Source of the DNA: Komagataeibacter sp. FNDCR2
Lineage (GTDB): Bacteria; Pseudomonadota; Alphaproteobacteria; Acetobacterales; Acetobacteraceae
Direction of reading: 5' to 3'
Assembly: GCF_021295395.1 (NCBI RefSeq)
Contig: NZ_JAIWOU010000001.1
Span: 1,243,001-1,307,000, forward strand
Length of the DNA stretch: 64,000 bases
Shown here: piece by piece, positions 1 through 9,471 of the stretch
Layout: the number at the start of each line of letters is the position of its first letter
Position numbering within the stretch: the stretch's first letter is position 1
Translations under genes and position numbers: made by a program
Notes under the pieces: model-generated
Databases searched by the model: none
Seen by the model: only the letters and a program-made list of their open reading frames with translations
What the model was told of the DNA's origin: nothing

Positions 1-1090
1 CCGCCTGCGCGGCATAATTGTACATGCCATTCGCGATTTTATCGAGCGTGAAGCCGTTATCCATGAAACCGGCTGTCGCGCTGAAGGTTACATGCGGATA
101 GAAGGCCGCGCGTGAGACGCCGATGGCCCGGTTGGCCGCCGCCATGTGCCGCTCCGCGCTGGCGATGTCCGGGCGGCGTTCGAGCAGGGTGGAGGGAATG
201 CCCACCGGAATCCTGACCTTGGGGAAGCTGATCTGTGACCGGGGCGTGATATGGAAGTCAGCCGGGGATACATTGACCAGAATGGCGATGGCATGCTCCA
301 TCACCGCGCGCCGGGCCTGAAGGTCGGTATCCGCCGCCTGGGTGGAGAAAAGCTGGGTCTGCGCGCGCGAGACGTCGATTCCCGCCGCGATCGCGCCTGC
401 CTGCCGCATTTTCGTGATCTGCACCGCCGTCTCGTAATAATGGATCGAGTCGAGATAGACGGCATGCTGCGCGTCCATGCCGCGCAGTTGCATGTAGTCA
501 TTGGCCAGTTCGGACTGGATGCTCAGCCGCGCGGTCGCGAAATCAGCCGCCGCCGCCTGCGCCATGCGCTGCTGCACGCGCCTGCGGTTGCGGATGGAGG
601 ACCAGAAATCCGGTTCCCAGCGCGCGGTGGCGCTGTACTGCTCGGACGACATGTAGGTCGGCCCCTGCGACCCCGCGCCACGCCACAGCCGGTGCTGGGA
701 CGCCTGGTTCTGCGATGCCGATGACCCGCCGGTGATCTGCGGGTAGAGGTTGGACTGCGCCTCCGCCGCGATGTCGCGCGCCTGGGTGAAGGTTTCCGCA
801 TCCGCCTGCAGGTTGGGGTTCAGGCGGCTGGCGCGCTCTTCAAGTTCATCGAGGGTGGGATCATTGAACACGGCCCACCAGTCCCCCCTTGGCGCGGCGT
901 CGCTGGGGTTGCCGTACTGCATGAGGCCATCGCCCTTCCAGTCATCGGACAGCAGGTAATGCTGGTGGCGATATCTGGGGGCAAGGTCCACGCACCCGCC
1001 AAGGCTGCCGGCCAGAACGGCGCAGCCAGCAAGCGAAACCATGCGACGGGACAAAGGGAGCAAGAACCGGCTACGCGGTGCTGCATTCAT
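1..1090 (-). CDS. RND efflux outer membrane factor lipoprotein (NodT family), 3' end outside window
   Basis: This is the outer membrane channel of a tripartite RND pump, joining the adaptor and permease encoded just upstream. The reading frame is open from the ATG at 1090 to the window edge, so the C-terminus is missing. The N-terminus has a basic start (MNAAPRSRF), a hydrophobic stretch and a lipobox-like LGGC, consistent with a lipoprotein signal. The sequence around YRHQHYLLSDDW and the later ERRPDIASAERHMAAANRAIG are hallmarks of the TolC/NodT outer membrane efflux family. The start overlaps the adaptor stop by four bases (ATGA), which implies translational coupling. Family assignment is secure; substrate is unknown. 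Confidence 0.9.
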   Translation of the reverse strand, partial: MNAAPRSRFLLPLSRRMVSLAGCAVLAGSLGGCVDLAPRYRHQHYLLSDDWKGDGLMQYGNPSDAAPRGDWWAVFNDPTLDELEERASRLNPNLQADAETFTQARDIAAEAQSNLYPQITGGSSASQNQASQHRLWRGAGSQGPTYMSSEQYSATARWEPDFWSSIRNRRRVQQRMAQAAAADFATARLSIQSELANDYMQLRGMDAQHAVYLDSIHYYETAVQITKMRQAGAIAAGIDVSRAQTQLFSTQAADTDLQARRAVMEHAIAILVNVSPADFHITPRSQISFPKVRIPVGIPSTLLERRPDIASAERHMAAANRAIGVSRAAFYPHVTFSATAGFMDNGFTLDKIANGMYNYAAQA

Positions 1091-2373
1091 TGACGCACCC
1101 CCGCGTCATTCGCATTACTGTCTCCCGCTGGCATGGCCCGCACGTCGTCTCCCTTCTCGACACCGGGGGAGGCCGTGGCCCCGGCGTCGTTATATCCCGG
1201 CGTGGCCCCGACCAGATAGACCTTCTGGCCTTCCAGCAGCCCCGCTGACGGGTTGTTCACAATCCGGTCCTTCGGCCCGATCCCGGCCAGAATCTGCACC
1301 TTCGTACCCAGGTTGGTGCCCACCGTCACATTACGCAGGCGGATGCGGTTGTCCTCGTCCACCACAGCCACCTGCATGCCCTGCGCGCGGAACACCAGCG
1401 CGCCTTCGGGAACTATCAGGATATCCGGGTCTCCGGGTGCGACAAAATGTATATTGGCATAGGAATCCGGCCACAGCTCATGCTTGTCGTTATCCACCAC
1501 CAGTTCGGTGGTCACGGTGCGGGTGCCCGCGTTGAACGCCCGCGCGGTGGCCAGGAACTTGGCCTGGAATATCCTGCCCGGATACTGCGGCACCGACACA
1601 TCACCCGTCAGCTTGGGGCTGATGATGTCCGCGTAATCCTGCGGGATGGACACGAAGATACGCATGCGATGCACGTCGGCCACGCTGAACAGCTCGGTCG
1701 CCGTCCCGCGCGAAGACACATCCCCCCCGCCCGCGTTCACGTAATCGCCCACATCGGCCAGACGGGACGTGACCACCCCGTCGAATGGCGCGACAAGCTG
1801 CTTGAACCCGATCAGGGCGGCGTAGCGCGAGACCTCATGCCGCGCGGCCTCGACTTCCGCTTCCCTGACCTCGGCATCGGCGACCTGCACGTCCACTTCC
1901 TGCTGCGACACGGCCTGCGTGCCCTGCAACGCGCGCCAGCGCCGGGCCGTGATCTGGGCCAGGCGGTAGCGGGCCATGGCGACATCGAAATTCGCCTTCG
2001 ACGCCGCGTACTGCGCATCCAGCCCCGGCGTGTCGATGGTGGCGAGGATTTCACCCGCCTTCACCTTGGCCCCGATATCCTTGTACCACATCTGCACATA
2101 ACCGGAGACCTGCGCGTAAATGGGCGCCTGGTACCATGCGGAGATATTGCCCGGCAGGTCCAGCGTGCGGGTCTTCGGCCCCCTTTCGGGCATGATGACC
2201 TGCACACGGGGTATGGCCGCGTCCTGCGCCGCCGCCTTCAGGTGGGCAACATGGACCCGGCGCTCCACGATCCCGCCCACCACCACAGCGGCCAGTACAA
2301 TCCCGCCAACAGCGACGTACAGCCGCCCACGCCCGGAGCGGCGCGGCGTCTGGTTTTCCCCTGAGGCGGTCAT
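1087..2373 (-). CDS. RND efflux periplasmic adaptor (membrane fusion protein)
   Basis: A 428-residue adaptor that links the inner membrane RND permease to the outer membrane factor. A basic N-terminus is followed by one hydrophobic anchor at about residues 17-37. The lipoyl half-motifs follow (VSGYVQMWYKDIGAKVKAGE, then LVAPFDGVVTSRLADVGDYV) with a coiled-coil hairpin between them, and beta-barrel and membrane-proximal domains after. The C-terminal tail of about 40 residues is polar and probably disordered. It overlaps the permease upstream and the outer membrane factor downstream by ATGA, so the three form one operon. Length and domain order are normal for HlyD/AcrA-type adaptors. Substrate cannot be told. 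Confidence 0.93.
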   Translation of the reverse strand: MTASGENQTPRRSGRGRLYVAVGGIVLAAVVVGGIVERRVHVAHLKAAAQDAAIPRVQVIMPERGPKTRTLDLPGNISAWYQAPIYAQVSGYVQMWYKDIGAKVKAGEILATIDTPGLDAQYAASKANFDVAMARYRLAQITARRWRALQGTQAVSQQEVDVQVADAEVREAEVEAARHEVSRYAALIGFKQLVAPFDGVVTSRLADVGDYVNAGGGDVSSRGTATELFSVADVHRMRIFVSIPQDYADIISPKLTGDVSVPQYPGRIFQAKFLATARAFNAGTRTVTTELVVDNDKHELWPDSYANIHFVAPGDPDILIVPEGALVFRAQGMQVAVVDEDNRIRLRNVTVGTNLGTKVQILAGIGPKDRIVNNPSAGLLEGQKVYLVGATPGYNDAGATASPGVEKGDDVRAMPAGDSNANDAGVRQ

Positions 2374-5300
2374 GCATGCTCTCCTTCACGGATGGCGGTC
2401 TTCTTGGATTTTCGGGAATGGATCAGCGCGAACACGCAGGGCACGAACAAAAGCGTGGCGCAGGTCGCCACCAGCAGCCCCCCCATGACGGCCCGGCCCA
2501 GCGGCGCGTTCTGCGAATTGCTCAGGGACATGGGCAGCATGCCGATGATCATGGCCGAGGCCGTCATCAGCACCGGGCGGATACGTTCGTAGCCCGCCTC
2601 CATCGCGGCGCGGACGGCGTCGCCATGCACATCCATCCGCTCACGCGCGAAGGAGACGACCAGGATCGAGTTGGCCGTCGCCGTGCCCATGCACATGATC
2701 GCCCCCGTCAGGGCCGGCACCGACAGGGCGGTATGCGTCAGGAACAGGCTCCATGCGATCCCGGCCAGCGCGCCGGGCAGCGCGGTGATGATGATGAAGG
2801 GGTCCATCCATGACTGAAAGTTGACCACGATGATGAGGTACACGAGCAGGATCGACATGGCGAGACCGCCGATAAGCTGCGCATAGGCCCCGTTCATGGT
2901 CGCGGCCTGCCCCTGCACCGCCAGGCTGGAACCCGCGGGCAGTTCCTTGCTGGCCGCATTGACCACGCGGTTGACCTCACGCGAGACCGCGCCGAGATCA
3001 AGCCCCTCGTTCGAGGCATAGATGTTGAATACCGGCATGATGTTGTAATGCGAGACCTCGCCCGGCGTGCCGGTCTGCACGATCTGGCTCAGCCCGCCCA
3101 GAATCTGGGGCGGCCGGTCGCCGGGGTTGCCATCCCCCTTGTCGATGGGAATGGTCTCCAGGTCGTTCATGGTCTGGAGGAACTGGAGCGGGGTCTGGAT
3201 ATCCACCAGATGCGAAACCCCCGTCTTGGGGTCCAGCCAGTAGGTGGGCGCCACCTGCCCGCTGCCCGACAGCACGGCCAGCGCGTTGTTCGCCACATCC
3301 GCTTCGGTCAGGCCGGTGCCCAGCGCGTAGGTACGCCGGGCGTTGACGCGCAGCGTGGGCGTGTTCAGCGGTTCCTGCACCGACACATCCGCGATGCCGG
3401 TCACGTGGCGCAGCTTTTCCGCCAGTTTCTGGGCAAAGTCGAAATTGGCGTACAGGTTGCGGCCCGAGACCTGTATGTCGAGCGGCGCGGGCAGGCCGAA
3501 ATTCAGGATCTTCGCCGTCAGGTCGGCGGGCATGAAGGTGATTTCGGTGCCGGGGAACTTCTGGGCCAGACCCTTGCGCAGGATGCCACGGAACTCGGCC
3601 ACCGGGGCTTCGTCATTCTTCAGCGTGACTGTCAGGTCGCAATCCTGCGCGCCGACGGTCGGCGTGGGAATGAAGGCCTGATTGAGCGGGCTGAACGGCA
3701 GGCCGCAGTTATTGACGATCCCCTCGACCTGGTTGGGCAGCAGGCGCTCGATCTCGTCATTCACCAGCATGGCGATCTTGCCTGCCTCGGCGATCTTGGT
3801 GCCCATGGGCGCGCGCATGTGGATGGCCAGCGCGTTGGAATTGATCTCGGGAAAGAAGTCCTGCCCGGCAAAGACCAGCAGCCCGAGCGAGCAGAACGCC
3901 GCCAGCGCGAAAACCGGCACGAAATGCCTGCGGATGGACAGCAGGTGCTCAAGCAGGGCGCGGTAGCGATTGCGGAACGTGACGAACCTGCTCTCGAATC
4001 CCTGCTGGAAGCGACCGAAGATGTTGCGCGGGGCGTGATGGCCGCCCTCCGCCTTTTCGCGGGCATGGGCCGCCACCTGGGCCGCGAGCATGTATTTCGC
4101 CATGGTGGGCACCAGCGTGCGCGACAGGATGAACGACGCGATCATGGCGAAGATGATGGCCTCGGCCATCGGCATGAACAGCCAGCCCGCGACGCCGGTC
4201 AACTGGAACAGCGGCATCCACACGATACAGATGCACAGCGTGGAGACGAAGGTGGGAATGACGATCTGGTTGGCGGCGTCGATGATGGCCGTTTCCAGAT
4301 CCTTCTCCATTTCCAGATGCGCGTCGATATTCTCGATCATGACGGTCGCGTCATCGACCAGGATACCCACCGCCAGCGCCAGCCCGCCCAGCGTCATGAC
4401 GTTGATGGTCTGCCCCGCCGCCCCCAGCCCGATGACCGAGCACAGCATGGCCAGCGGGATGGAGGTGGCGATGATGACGGTCGATCGCCATGACCCCAGG
4501 AACAGCAGCACCACCAGGCTGGTCAGCAGGGCGGCGGTGCCCATTTCCTGCACCACGTCGCGCACCGCCTCCTTCACGAAGGTCGAGGCGTCGCCCAGCA
4601 CGGTGATGTCGACCCCCGGCGGCAGCGTCCTGACAATGGAGGGCAGCAGCCCCTTGATCCCGCTGACCACCGACAGCGTGGAGGCGTCGCCGCTTTTCAT
4701 GATGACGATCAGGACCGCCTGATGCCCCTTGACCAGCACCATGTTGGTCTGTGGTGGCCCGCCGGCATGCACCCATGCCACATCGCGCAGATAGACGACG
4801 GAATTGCCTTCCTGCTTGATGGGCATGTTGTTGAACGTGTCGATCTCATCGGGCGAGGCATTGGTCTGGACCATCCAGTCGAACGCGCCGATCTGCTGGT
4901 CGCCCGCGGGCAGCACGATGTTCTGCTTGCCCAGCGCATTGCCGATATCGGTGGCCGAAAGCCCATGGGCCAGCAGCTTGCTCTGGTCCAGGTCCACCAT
5001 GATATTGCCCGGCTGCCCCCCGTACGGATTGGGAATGGCCGCCCCCGCGACCGACACCAGCGCCGGACGGATCAGGTTGGAGGACATGTCGTAAATCTGT
5101 GACGCCGTCATGGAATCGGACGAGACCTGCAAGGTCAGCACCGGCACGGAGGAGGCGTTGTACGTCAGCACCAGCGGCGGCGTCATGCCCGCGGGCATCT
5201 GCTTGATGACGGTCTGGGAGACGGAGGTGATCTGGGTCTGCGCCACGGCGGTGTCGGTGCCGGGCTGGAAGAACACCTTGACGATGCCACGCCCGTAATA

Positions 5301-5558
5301 GGACTGGCTCTCGATATGTTCGATGTTGTTCACCGTGGCGGTGAGCGCGCGTTCGTAATAATAGACCACGCGGCCGGACATGTCCTCGGGCATGAGGCCG
5401 GTATAGGTCCAGCAGATCGCGACCACGGGGATGTTGATGCTGGGGAACACGTCCGTCGGCGTGCGCAGCAGGCCCCGCACACCGAACACGACAATCAGGA
5501 TTGAAAGGACAACGAAAGTATAGGGCCGCTTGAGCGCGGTAACGACAATACCGTTCAT
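2370..5558 (-). CDS. RND efflux permease (AcrB/HAE-1-like)
   Basis: A 1062-residue inner membrane proton-driven exporter. The N-terminus (MNGIVVTALKRPYTFVVLS) is the first helix typical of AcrB-like pumps. The proton-relay acidic pair is present in the central helix (GILVDDATVMIEN), and the two large periplasmic loops and twelve-helix duplication are of expected size. The start is unusual: the nearest good Shine-Dalgarno (GGAGG) lies about 14 bases upstream, and the ATG overlaps the stop of a small upstream frame (5555-5653), so initiation may depend on coupling. The stop overlaps the adaptor start (ATGA). A response regulator and sensor gene lie directly upstream on the same strand and probably control it. 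Exported compounds are unknown. Confidence 0.95.
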   Translation of the reverse strand: MNGIVVTALKRPYTFVVLSILIVVFGVRGLLRTPTDVFPSINIPVVAICWTYTGLMPEDMSGRVVYYYERALTATVNNIEHIESQSYYGRGIVKVFFQPGTDTAVAQTQITSVSQTVIKQMPAGMTPPLVLTYNASSVPVLTLQVSSDSMTASQIYDMSSNLIRPALVSVAGAAIPNPYGGQPGNIMVDLDQSKLLAHGLSATDIGNALGKQNIVLPAGDQQIGAFDWMVQTNASPDEIDTFNNMPIKQEGNSVVYLRDVAWVHAGGPPQTNMVLVKGHQAVLIVIMKSGDASTLSVVSGIKGLLPSIVRTLPPGVDITVLGDASTFVKEAVRDVVQEMGTAALLTSLVVLLFLGSWRSTVIIATSIPLAMLCSVIGLGAAGQTINVMTLGGLALAVGILVDDATVMIENIDAHLEMEKDLETAIIDAANQIVIPTFVSTLCICIVWMPLFQLTGVAGWLFMPMAEAIIFAMIASFILSRTLVPTMAKYMLAAQVAAHAREKAEGGHHAPRNIFGRFQQGFESRFVTFRNRYRALLEHLLSIRRHFVPVFALAAFCSLGLLVFAGQDFFPEINSNALAIHMRAPMGTKIAEAGKIAMLVNDEIERLLPNQVEGIVNNCGLPFSPLNQAFIPTPTVGAQDCDLTVTLKNDEAPVAEFRGILRKGLAQKFPGTEITFMPADLTAKILNFGLPAPLDIQVSGRNLYANFDFAQKLAEKLRHVTGIADVSVQEPLNTPTLRVNARRTYALGTGLTEADVANNALAVLSGSGQVAPTYWLDPKTGVSHLVDIQTPLQFLQTMNDLETIPIDKGDGNPGDRPPQILGGLSQIVQTGTPGEVSHYNIMPVFNIYASNEGLDLGAVSREVNRVVNAASKELPAGSSLAVQGQAATMNGAYAQLIGGLAMSILLVYLIIVVNFQSWMDPFIIITALPGALAGIAWSLFLTHTALSVPALTGAIMCMGTATANSILVVSFARERMDVHGDAVRAAMEAGYERIRPVLMTASAMIIGMLPMSLSNSQNAPLGRAVMGGLLVATCATLLFVPCVFALIHSRKSKKTAIREGEHA

Positions 5559-5653
5559 GCGCGACCCGTCATCCTCCGCTGGAGCGGCCTACCCCTCGTC
5601 GCGGGCCGCGCGCCGCATGCCGGCCGCGCCCGGAACAGGTGGTCTTCTCGCAT
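5555..5653 (-). CDS. Putative 32-residue leader ORF upstream of the RND permease
   Basis: A short open frame begins with ATG at 5653, six bases after a strong GGGGAG ribosome site. It encodes a 32-residue arginine-rich peptide (10 Arg; starts MREDHLFRARPACG). Its TGA overlaps the permease ATG as ATGA. The permease has no well-spaced ribosome site of its own, so this frame could couple or attenuate its translation. No homologue is recognised. The alternative is that the GGGGAG is fortuitous and the reading frame is chance in a GC-rich leader. What is directly seen is the frame, the site and the overlap; the regulatory role is inference. Confidence 0.45.
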   Translation of the reverse strand: MREDHLFRARPACGARPATRGRPLQRRMTGRA

Positions 5654-5719
5654 CTCTATCTCCCCGTCTGTCCTTTTGGTGTTAATGGCGGTGCAACGGG
5701 TGGCAAATGAAATTTCAAT

Positions 5720-7116
5720 TTAGTTTCCCGGCGTCACCACGCTGCCCGGCGGGAAAACGATGCTCATGGTAGCCCCCGGCAGCGTGTCATGCACACGCGA
5801 CTGCGTGATCTCGAGACGCGCGTGGTGCAGCGCCAGAATGGCCGACACCAGGCTCAGCCCCAGCCCGCTGCCGGGGATGTGGCGGCTCTTGTCCGAACGG
5901 TAGAAGCGCCCCGTCACCGCCTTGCGCTCCCCGGCGGGAATGCCGATGCCGGTATCGGCTATGCGGAGTATGGCGCACCCTTCGTTCATGCAGGTATGGA
6001 TCTCCACCCGTCCGCGCTCGGGCGTGAACTTGATGGCGTTGTCCACGATATTGGCCAGCACCTCGATCAGCAGGTCACGGTCACCCTGCACGTGTATCGG
6101 CTCCCCACCCGTCTCATGGGAAAGGACTATACCCTTGGTCTCGGCTATGGGCTCATACAGATCGATGATATCCGCCACCAGCGCGGCGAGATCGACCACG
6201 CCAAACCCCGCCCGGCGCCGCCCGTTCTCGATCTCGCCTATGCGCAGCAGCGCGGTGATGATGGCGAATGACTGGTCAAGGTCGTCGATGGTGTGGGACA
6301 TGACGTTGCGCAGCGCCTGGGCCGAATGGTCCGCGTTCAGCGCGCGGTCAAGGCGCGCGCGCACACGCGCCAGCGGCGTGCGCAGGTCGTGGGCGATGTC
6401 GTTGCCCACGTCACGTATTTCATCGAGCAACTGCTCCAGCCGTCCAGCATGCGGTTGACGCTGCCCGCCAGCCGCTGGAGGTCGTCGTTCTGCCTGCCCG
6501 CGGGCAGGCGTTCGTGCAGGTCGCCCTCCATGATGCGGTCGATCGCCTCATGCATGTCCTTGACGCGCGACAGGGCCCGGTGGCTCAGGACGATGCCGGT
6601 CATGAGCGCGAACAGGACGGTCGGCACGATCGAGACCAGCATGGAATGGCGCATCATGAGCCGCAGTTCGGTGCGCATGTGCCGGCTGCGCCCCAGCACC
6701 AGGTAACGCTCCCCCTGCACGGGTACGGCGACCATGCGCAGCGCGGTGGATGAACCGCCCTCCATCGCTTCGGGTTCGATGACATGGACATGCCCGTCCG
6801 CCACCAGCCCGGTGGGCCAGCTATGCAGGTCGCCCACGATATAGTGCTGGGCGGCGTCGAACAGGGTGGTGACGTTGAGCAGGATGCGCAGGTCATCAGT
6901 CGCGCGGTCGCGCACCTGCTGTTCAAGTTCCTGCGGGGTTTCATGTTGCAGGATGCTGGCCTCGCGCAGCAGCAGCATGTCCGAACGCCGGGCCTCGAAC
7001 ACATTGGCCTGGCTGTAGCCGAAAAAGAACTGCAACGCCGCCGATCCGATCATGGCCGCCACCACCGCCAGCGTCAGGCGGAAGGTGGCGGTGCGGAACA
7101 GCTCGTTACGAAACAC
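5720..7116 (-). pseudogene. Sensor histidine kinase, disrupted by a one-base frameshift
   Basis: This is the membrane sensor kinase partner of the upstream response regulator. The first part (from ATG 7116) has a transmembrane helix at about 12-32, a periplasmic domain, a second helix at about 158-177 and a HAMP linker to about 225. The second part, in another frame, carries the H-box (HDLRTPL), N-box (DNAIKF), and ATP-lid glycines (DTGIGIP, GSGLGLSLV). The switch lies near 6442, after NRMLD. Restoring one base there gives NRMLDRLEQLLDEIRD, a perfectly normal HAMP-to-DHp junction. As read, the product stops at 259 residues without a kinase domain. The site is not a homopolymer or an obvious slippery sequence. 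It is either a recent mutation or a sequencing error. It overlaps the regulator gene by 11 bases. Confidence 0.88.
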
Positions 7117-7906
7117 GCAGCATGAACCCCGCGCCCCGGATGCTCTGGATCAGGGCGGGCCTGCCGCTTTCATCTATCTTGCGGCGCAGCTTGCCGATAT
7201 GCACGTCCACAAGGTTGGTCTGGGGAATGAAGCGGTAATTCCACACATCCTCCAGCAGCATGTTGCGCGTCAGCACCTGGTTGGGGCGGCGCATGAGATA
7301 TTCCAGCAGGCGGAATTCCCGTGGCAGCAGCTCGATCGGCACGCCCTCGCGCATGACCGTGCGCTCGATCAGGTCCATTTCCAGCGGTCCCGCGCGCAGC
7401 ATGGTCTGGCGTGAATTGTCCGGGCGGCGCAGCAGGGCCTCGAGCCGGGCGGCCAGTTCCTCCATGGCGAAGGGCTTGGTCAGGTAGTCGTCGCCGCCCG
7501 CCTTCAGCCCGCTGACCCGGTCATCCACCGCCGACAGGGCGGACAGCACCAGCACCGGCACATGGACCTTGCGCTCGCGCAGGGTCTCGATCAGCGTCAG
7601 GCCATCGAGTTCGGGCAGCATGCGGTCCACGATCATGACATCGAAATGCATGCTCAGCCCCATCGACAGGCCCGCCGCCCCGGATGCTTCGTGCTGGACA
7701 TGAAAGCCGCGGCTTTCCAGTTCCTCGATCACTTCCTGCGCGATCTTGCTGTCATCCTCGACCAGCAGGATGCGCGGCGCGGCCACGGGCCGGGGCGTGG
7801 GCGACGGCACGGGTTCAGGGGGGGTGATTTCGGATGGCGCGTTCATGGTCCCTTCACTTATGCCGCGCGGGCCGGAAGCGGGCCAATTAAAATCGTTTTC
7901 AGCCAT
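7106..7906 (-). CDS. OmpR/PhoB-family response regulator
   Basis: A 266-residue transcriptional regulator with a receiver domain followed by a winged-helix DNA-binding domain. The receiver begins at RILLVEDD (acidic pair near 51-52), has the phosphoacceptor in VDRMLPELDG (Asp about 94) and the conserved Lys in YLTKPF (about 144). The winged helix runs from about 165 to the end (LLPREFRLLEYLMRRP, then VDVHIGKLRRKID). I chose ATG 7906 because GGGAGG lies six bases upstream and the ATG overlaps the rmuC stop (ATGGCTGA). A second ATG at 7846 with a weaker site would give 246 residues. The sensor gene overlaps its 3' end, and the RND pump genes follow. They are probably its targets. Confidence 0.93.
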   Translation of the reverse strand: MAENDFNWPASGPRGISEGTMNAPSEITPPEPVPSPTPRPVAAPRILLVEDDSKIAQEVIEELESRGFHVQHEASGAAGLSMGLSMHFDVMIVDRMLPELDGLTLIETLRERKVHVPVLVLSALSAVDDRVSGLKAGGDDYLTKPFAMEELAARLEALLRRPDNSRQTMLRAGPLEMDLIERTVMREGVPIELLPREFRLLEYLMRRPNQVLTRNMLLEDVWNYRFIPQTNLVDVHIGKLRRKIDESGRPALIQSIRGAGFMLRVS

Positions 7907-9221
7907 GCCCGGCCTCCCGTGGCCCGTCATCTCCCCACTGGGGCATCATGTCCGTCTGGCGTGGTGGCGTGGTTCCACCATCCGGCGCGGGGGTGTCGGC
8001 GCGGGTGTCCACATCCAGTTCGCGCAGCCTGCGGGTGACGGCGCCGGTGCGCCTGCGCGCCTCGTCAATCGAGGAGGACATGGCGGACGCATTGCGGGCC
8101 AGCTTCTCCAGCACGCCGTCCATGCGCAGCATTTCCTGCCGCGTGGCCCCGAGCAGGCGGGCGATGTCATCGGTGCGCTTTTCCAGCGCGAGCGTCACGT
8201 AGCCCAGGTGGATCGTCCGCAGCATGGCGGGCATCAGCCCCGGCCCCATCACGATGACGCGATAGGCGCGGCCGATCTCATCCAGCAGGCCGGGAATCCG
8301 CGCCACCTCCGCGTACAGCCCGTCGGTGGGCAGATAGAGCACCGCGAACTCCACCGTCACGGGCGGGACGATGTATTTGGTCGCGATCTTGCGCGCCTCG
8401 ATCCGCAGCGTGGTTTCCAGCGCACGGCGGGCCGCACGCTCGGCATCGGGGTTGCAGTCCTCCACCGCCTGCAAAAGCCGCTCATACGCTTCGGTCGGGA
8501 ATTTGGAATCAATGGCCAGCACGGGGGCCACGGTGGCGCGCACCGGCATGCGGACCGCGAATTCCACCACTTCGCGGCTGTCATCGCGCAGGCGGCGGTT
8601 GGTTTCGTACGCGCCCTGGGGCAGCACGTCATCAAGGATGGTGCGCAACTGGGACTCCCCCCAGCCACCCCGGGTCTTCACGTTGGCGAACAGGCGCTTG
8701 AGATCGCCGATCTGCGCGGTCATGGCCGAGACCTCGCCCATTGCCTTCTGCATCGCCCCGATCTGCTCCAGCACACGCTGGAAGGAGGTCTGCATCTGCT
8801 TTTCCACCGCCTGGTGCAGGCGCTCGTTCACGGCGGCGCGCAGCTCATCGCCCTGCCGCCTGCCCTCCTCCGCCATTTCGCGCAGGGATTCAGCCTGGGT
8901 CACGCGCATTTCGGACAGGTCGCGGCCCATCATGCGGGCGATGCGGTTGAAGGTTTCCGTCATTTCCTGATGGCGCTGGTCCAGCCGGGTGGAAAGCGCG
9001 CGTTCCATCTCCGCCATGCGGGCGCGCTGCACGTCGTTTTCCGCCACGCGGGCGGCGGTCTCGCGCTCCATCATGATACACAGCCGCGCCAGCGCATCCC
9101 CATCCGCCTGCAGGCCCGCCAGTTGCGTGACACGGCGCAGCACGACCAGGGAAATCAGGCACGACACACCCGCGCACAGCATTGCGATCCAGACGACGGC
9201 AGATGCGGGCATATCGGACAT
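7899..9221 (-). CDS. rmuC: RmuC-family DNA recombination protein
   Basis: A 440-residue protein of the RmuC family, which limits recombination at inverted repeats and is predicted to contain a PD-(D/E)XK nuclease-like core. It has an N-terminal membrane helix at about 9-28, then a long alpha-helical, coiled-coil-prone region to about 170. The conserved core holds GGWGESQLRTILDDVLP and the signature LAIDSKFPTEAYERL. A polar tail of about 40 residues ends the protein. The stop overlaps the start of the response regulator by eight bases, so both may be read from one transcript. Whether this has functional meaning is unclear, since rmuC is not known to belong to efflux regulation. Confidence 0.92.
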   Translation of the reverse strand: MSDMPASAVVWIAMLCAGVSCLISLVVLRRVTQLAGLQADGDALARLCIMMERETAARVAENDVQRARMAEMERALSTRLDQRHQEMTETFNRIARMMGRDLSEMRVTQAESLREMAEEGRRQGDELRAAVNERLHQAVEKQMQTSFQRVLEQIGAMQKAMGEVSAMTAQIGDLKRLFANVKTRGGWGESQLRTILDDVLPQGAYETNRRLRDDSREVVEFAVRMPVRATVAPVLAIDSKFPTEAYERLLQAVEDCNPDAERAARRALETTLRIEARKIATKYIVPPVTVEFAVLYLPTDGLYAEVARIPGLLDEIGRAYRVIVMGPGLMPAMLRTIHLGYVTLALEKRTDDIARLLGATRQEMLRMDGVLEKLARNASAMSSSIDEARRRTGAVTRRLRELDVDTRADTPAPDGGTTPPRQTDMMPQWGDDGPREAGHG

Positions 9222-9471
9222 GGCAGGATGTTTCCCATAAGAAAGAACAAATCAGGTCCGTGCCCTGTCATACCGACAATGTAAAGCCTTCATGTTTTTT
9301 TGGAATATATGGCAACCGTGATATGCACCGAGCGGACTACGCCGCATCCGACCCGATTGTGAGGTTCGCGCGGCGTCAAAACCGATTATCACGCAGGCGA
9401 CACCCCACCCATGCCCCTGCCGCGTCCCGTCCATGGCGCGTGCAAACGAACCGTTCTTGAGGACCATCCAC

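Noticed and set aside
6430-6450. Programmed -1 frameshifting in the sensor kinase
   Set aside because: The site (CTGGACGGC) is not a slippery heptamer and no downstream pseudoknot is evident. Mutation or sequencing error is simpler.
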